Assembly: GCF_003129905.1 (NCBI RefSeq)
Contig: NZ_QFFM01000010.1
Coordinates: 52,538 to 116,537, forward strand
Direction of reading: 5' to 3'
DNA from: Bifidobacterium callitrichidarum
GTDB lineage: Bacteria > Actinomycetota > Actinomycetes > Actinomycetales > Bifidobacteriaceae
Length of the DNA stretch: 64,000 nt
In this document: positions 63,143 through 64,000 of the stretch, piece after piece
How positions within the stretch are numbered: position 1 is the first letter of the stretch
Layout of the letters: each line of letters starts with the position of its first letter
Notes under the pieces: generated by a model
The model's database searches: none
Told to the model about the DNA's origin: nothing
The model's input: the letters and a program-made list of their open reading frames with translations, nothing else
Made by a program: the position numbers and the translations under genes

Positions 63143-63952
63143 TTATCGCACTCCGAGGAACCGTTCGATTCCAGCATAATCGGGGCCGGTCAGGGAGAGT
63201 ATGGCTTCGGGGCAGACGGCCGGGTCGTCCGGCGGGGAGATGGCGGTGCGTAGGTAAATGCCGTCGATGCCGGCCGCACGGGCGCCGGCGATGTCCGAGA
63301 CGGAATCGTTGCCGACCATGACCACCTGATCCGGCCGCAATCCTTCACGGGCCAGCGCCCGGTTGAAGATCTCGGGTGACGGCTTGCGCACGCCTTCCTC
63401 GCTGGAGATGAGGATGCGGTCGAATGCGTCGTCGAGCCCCAGCAGCTCCAGTTCGGGGCGGGTGTAGCAGGATTGCGCGTTGCTGACGAGTACTACGCGC
63501 AATCCCGCGGCCTGCAATCGGGCCAGCAGCTGCAGCGCACCCGGATAGAGGTGCAGCAGGCTGGTGCTGGCGCGGCGGAACGTCCAGGCGAGACGGCCGG
63601 CAACCTGTTGCGCTTCCCCGAGTTTCCCGGATTCCCCGTTCTTTCCGGCCGTTTCCCTGTCCGAAGCCGCATCACCGGTCCGACGCGATGCCGGACTCGA
63701 CGCCAAGCCCTGATACACCGGCAGCAAATCGGGTTCGGCCCATTCGCCGTGCTTCCCTGCGGCGGCTGCCCGAATCGGGGCGGCGAGCTCATCGAATCGC
63801 TCGCGCAGGGCGTCATTGGAGGGGTACAACACGCCGCATTCGATGGCCAGGGCATCGCACAGCGTCGACCATGCGACGCTTGACGATTCGTCCGTACGGA
63901 TGTCGACCAACGTGCCGTATAGGTCGAAGAACACGGCGGAATAGGTGGACAT
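63143..63952 (-). CDS. HAD-superfamily hydrolase
   Basis: A 269-residue HAD phosphatase: motif I VFFDLYGTLVD (nucleophile Asp), motif II VVLVSNAQSCY, motif III SSEEGVRKPSPEIFNRAL and motif IV MVGNDSVSDIAGAR. The L-Y-G-T variant of motif I and the length suggest a haloacid dehalogenase/phosphoglycolate phosphatase-like type IA enzyme. A Gly/Glu-rich insertion sits in the cap region. Substrate unknown. GAGG lies upstream of the ATG. The window ends 48 bp beyond, at what looks like the start of another repeat copy. Confidence 0.85.
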   Translation of the reverse strand: MSTYSAVFFDLYGTLVDIRTDESSSVAWSTLCDALAIECGVLYPSNDALRERFDELAAPIRAAAAGKHGEWAEPDLLPVYQGLASSPASRRTGDAASDRETAGKNGESGKLGEAQQVAGRLAWTFRRASTSLLHLYPGALQLLARLQAAGLRVVLVSNAQSCYTRPELELLGLDDAFDRILISSEEGVRKPSPEIFNRALAREGLRPDQVVMVGNDSVSDIAGARAAGIDGIYLRTAISPPDDPAVCPEAILSLTGPDYAGIERFLGVR

Positions 63953-64000
63953 TGGAGCCTCTTTTCAAAGGATGGGGTTGCGGCCGTTGTTCGGCTCCCC

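Noticed and set aside
63992..64000. Another repeat copy at the window end
   Set aside because: Only CGGCTCCCC is visible; too little to call.

Overview
This 64-kb window comes from a high-GC actinobacterium and fits Bifidobacterium best. Supporting signs are the dnaK-grpE-dnaJ-hspR cluster with a HAIR operator, a small SRP RNA, a tad pilus locus in the same gene order as Mycobacterium Rv3660c-Rv3654c, an archaeal-type asd, and a nan sialic-acid cluster whose transporter resembles family-5 peptide ABC systems. I do not assign a species.

Layout. 1-2.9 kb: 5' end of fhs, a C69 dipeptidase and a PEBP-family protein. 3.2-9.7 kb: holB, tmk, topA and a PAP2 phosphatase, all on minus. 9.8-12.7 kb: a long hairpin, the SRP RNA and a class A penicillin-binding protein. 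13-16 kb: leuA and a DUF4234 membrane protein. 16.3-23.2 kb: two large paralogous zinc-ribbon/transmembrane/PASTA-like proteins on either side of a tail-anchored phosphoesterase. 23.4-35.8 kb: the sialic-acid regulon. 35.9-45 kb: a DUF5701 protein, asd, a two-gene aspartokinase, a class C-like sortase, recR and a very long dnaX. 45-52 kb: a TetR regulator, a lipid kinase and two tad operons. 52-64 kb: dedA, two HAD phosphatases, the hspR-dnaJ-grpE-dnaK operon (minus), a secreted and membrane-anchored alpha-amylase divergent from a LacI regulator, and a TraX-like membrane protein.

Sialic-acid regulon. A FadR/GntR regulator, a lipoprotein-dependent ABC importer with a fused permease-ATPase, N-acetylneuraminate lyase, ManNAc kinase, ManNAc-6-P epimerase and GlcN-6-P deaminase form a path from imported sialic acid to fructose-6-P. 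GlcNAc-6-P deacetylase (nagA) and a sialidase are not in the window. Three copies of an ATCAGACGTCTGAT-like dyad lie before the regulator, the binding-protein gene and the DUF4862 gene, which defines a three-transcript regulon and adds an uncharacterised protein to it.

Non-coding DNA. At least 17 copies of a ~50-bp two-hairpin repeat occupy intergenic gaps. Their second hairpin changes sequence from copy to copy while staying paired. Some copies sit inside ~110-120 bp elements with GGCTCTGTT terminal inverted repeats, and three carry a ~100-bp internal module. Both tad operons are preceded by the same 42-bp module: two inverted DnaA-box-like nonamers separated by exactly 24 bp.
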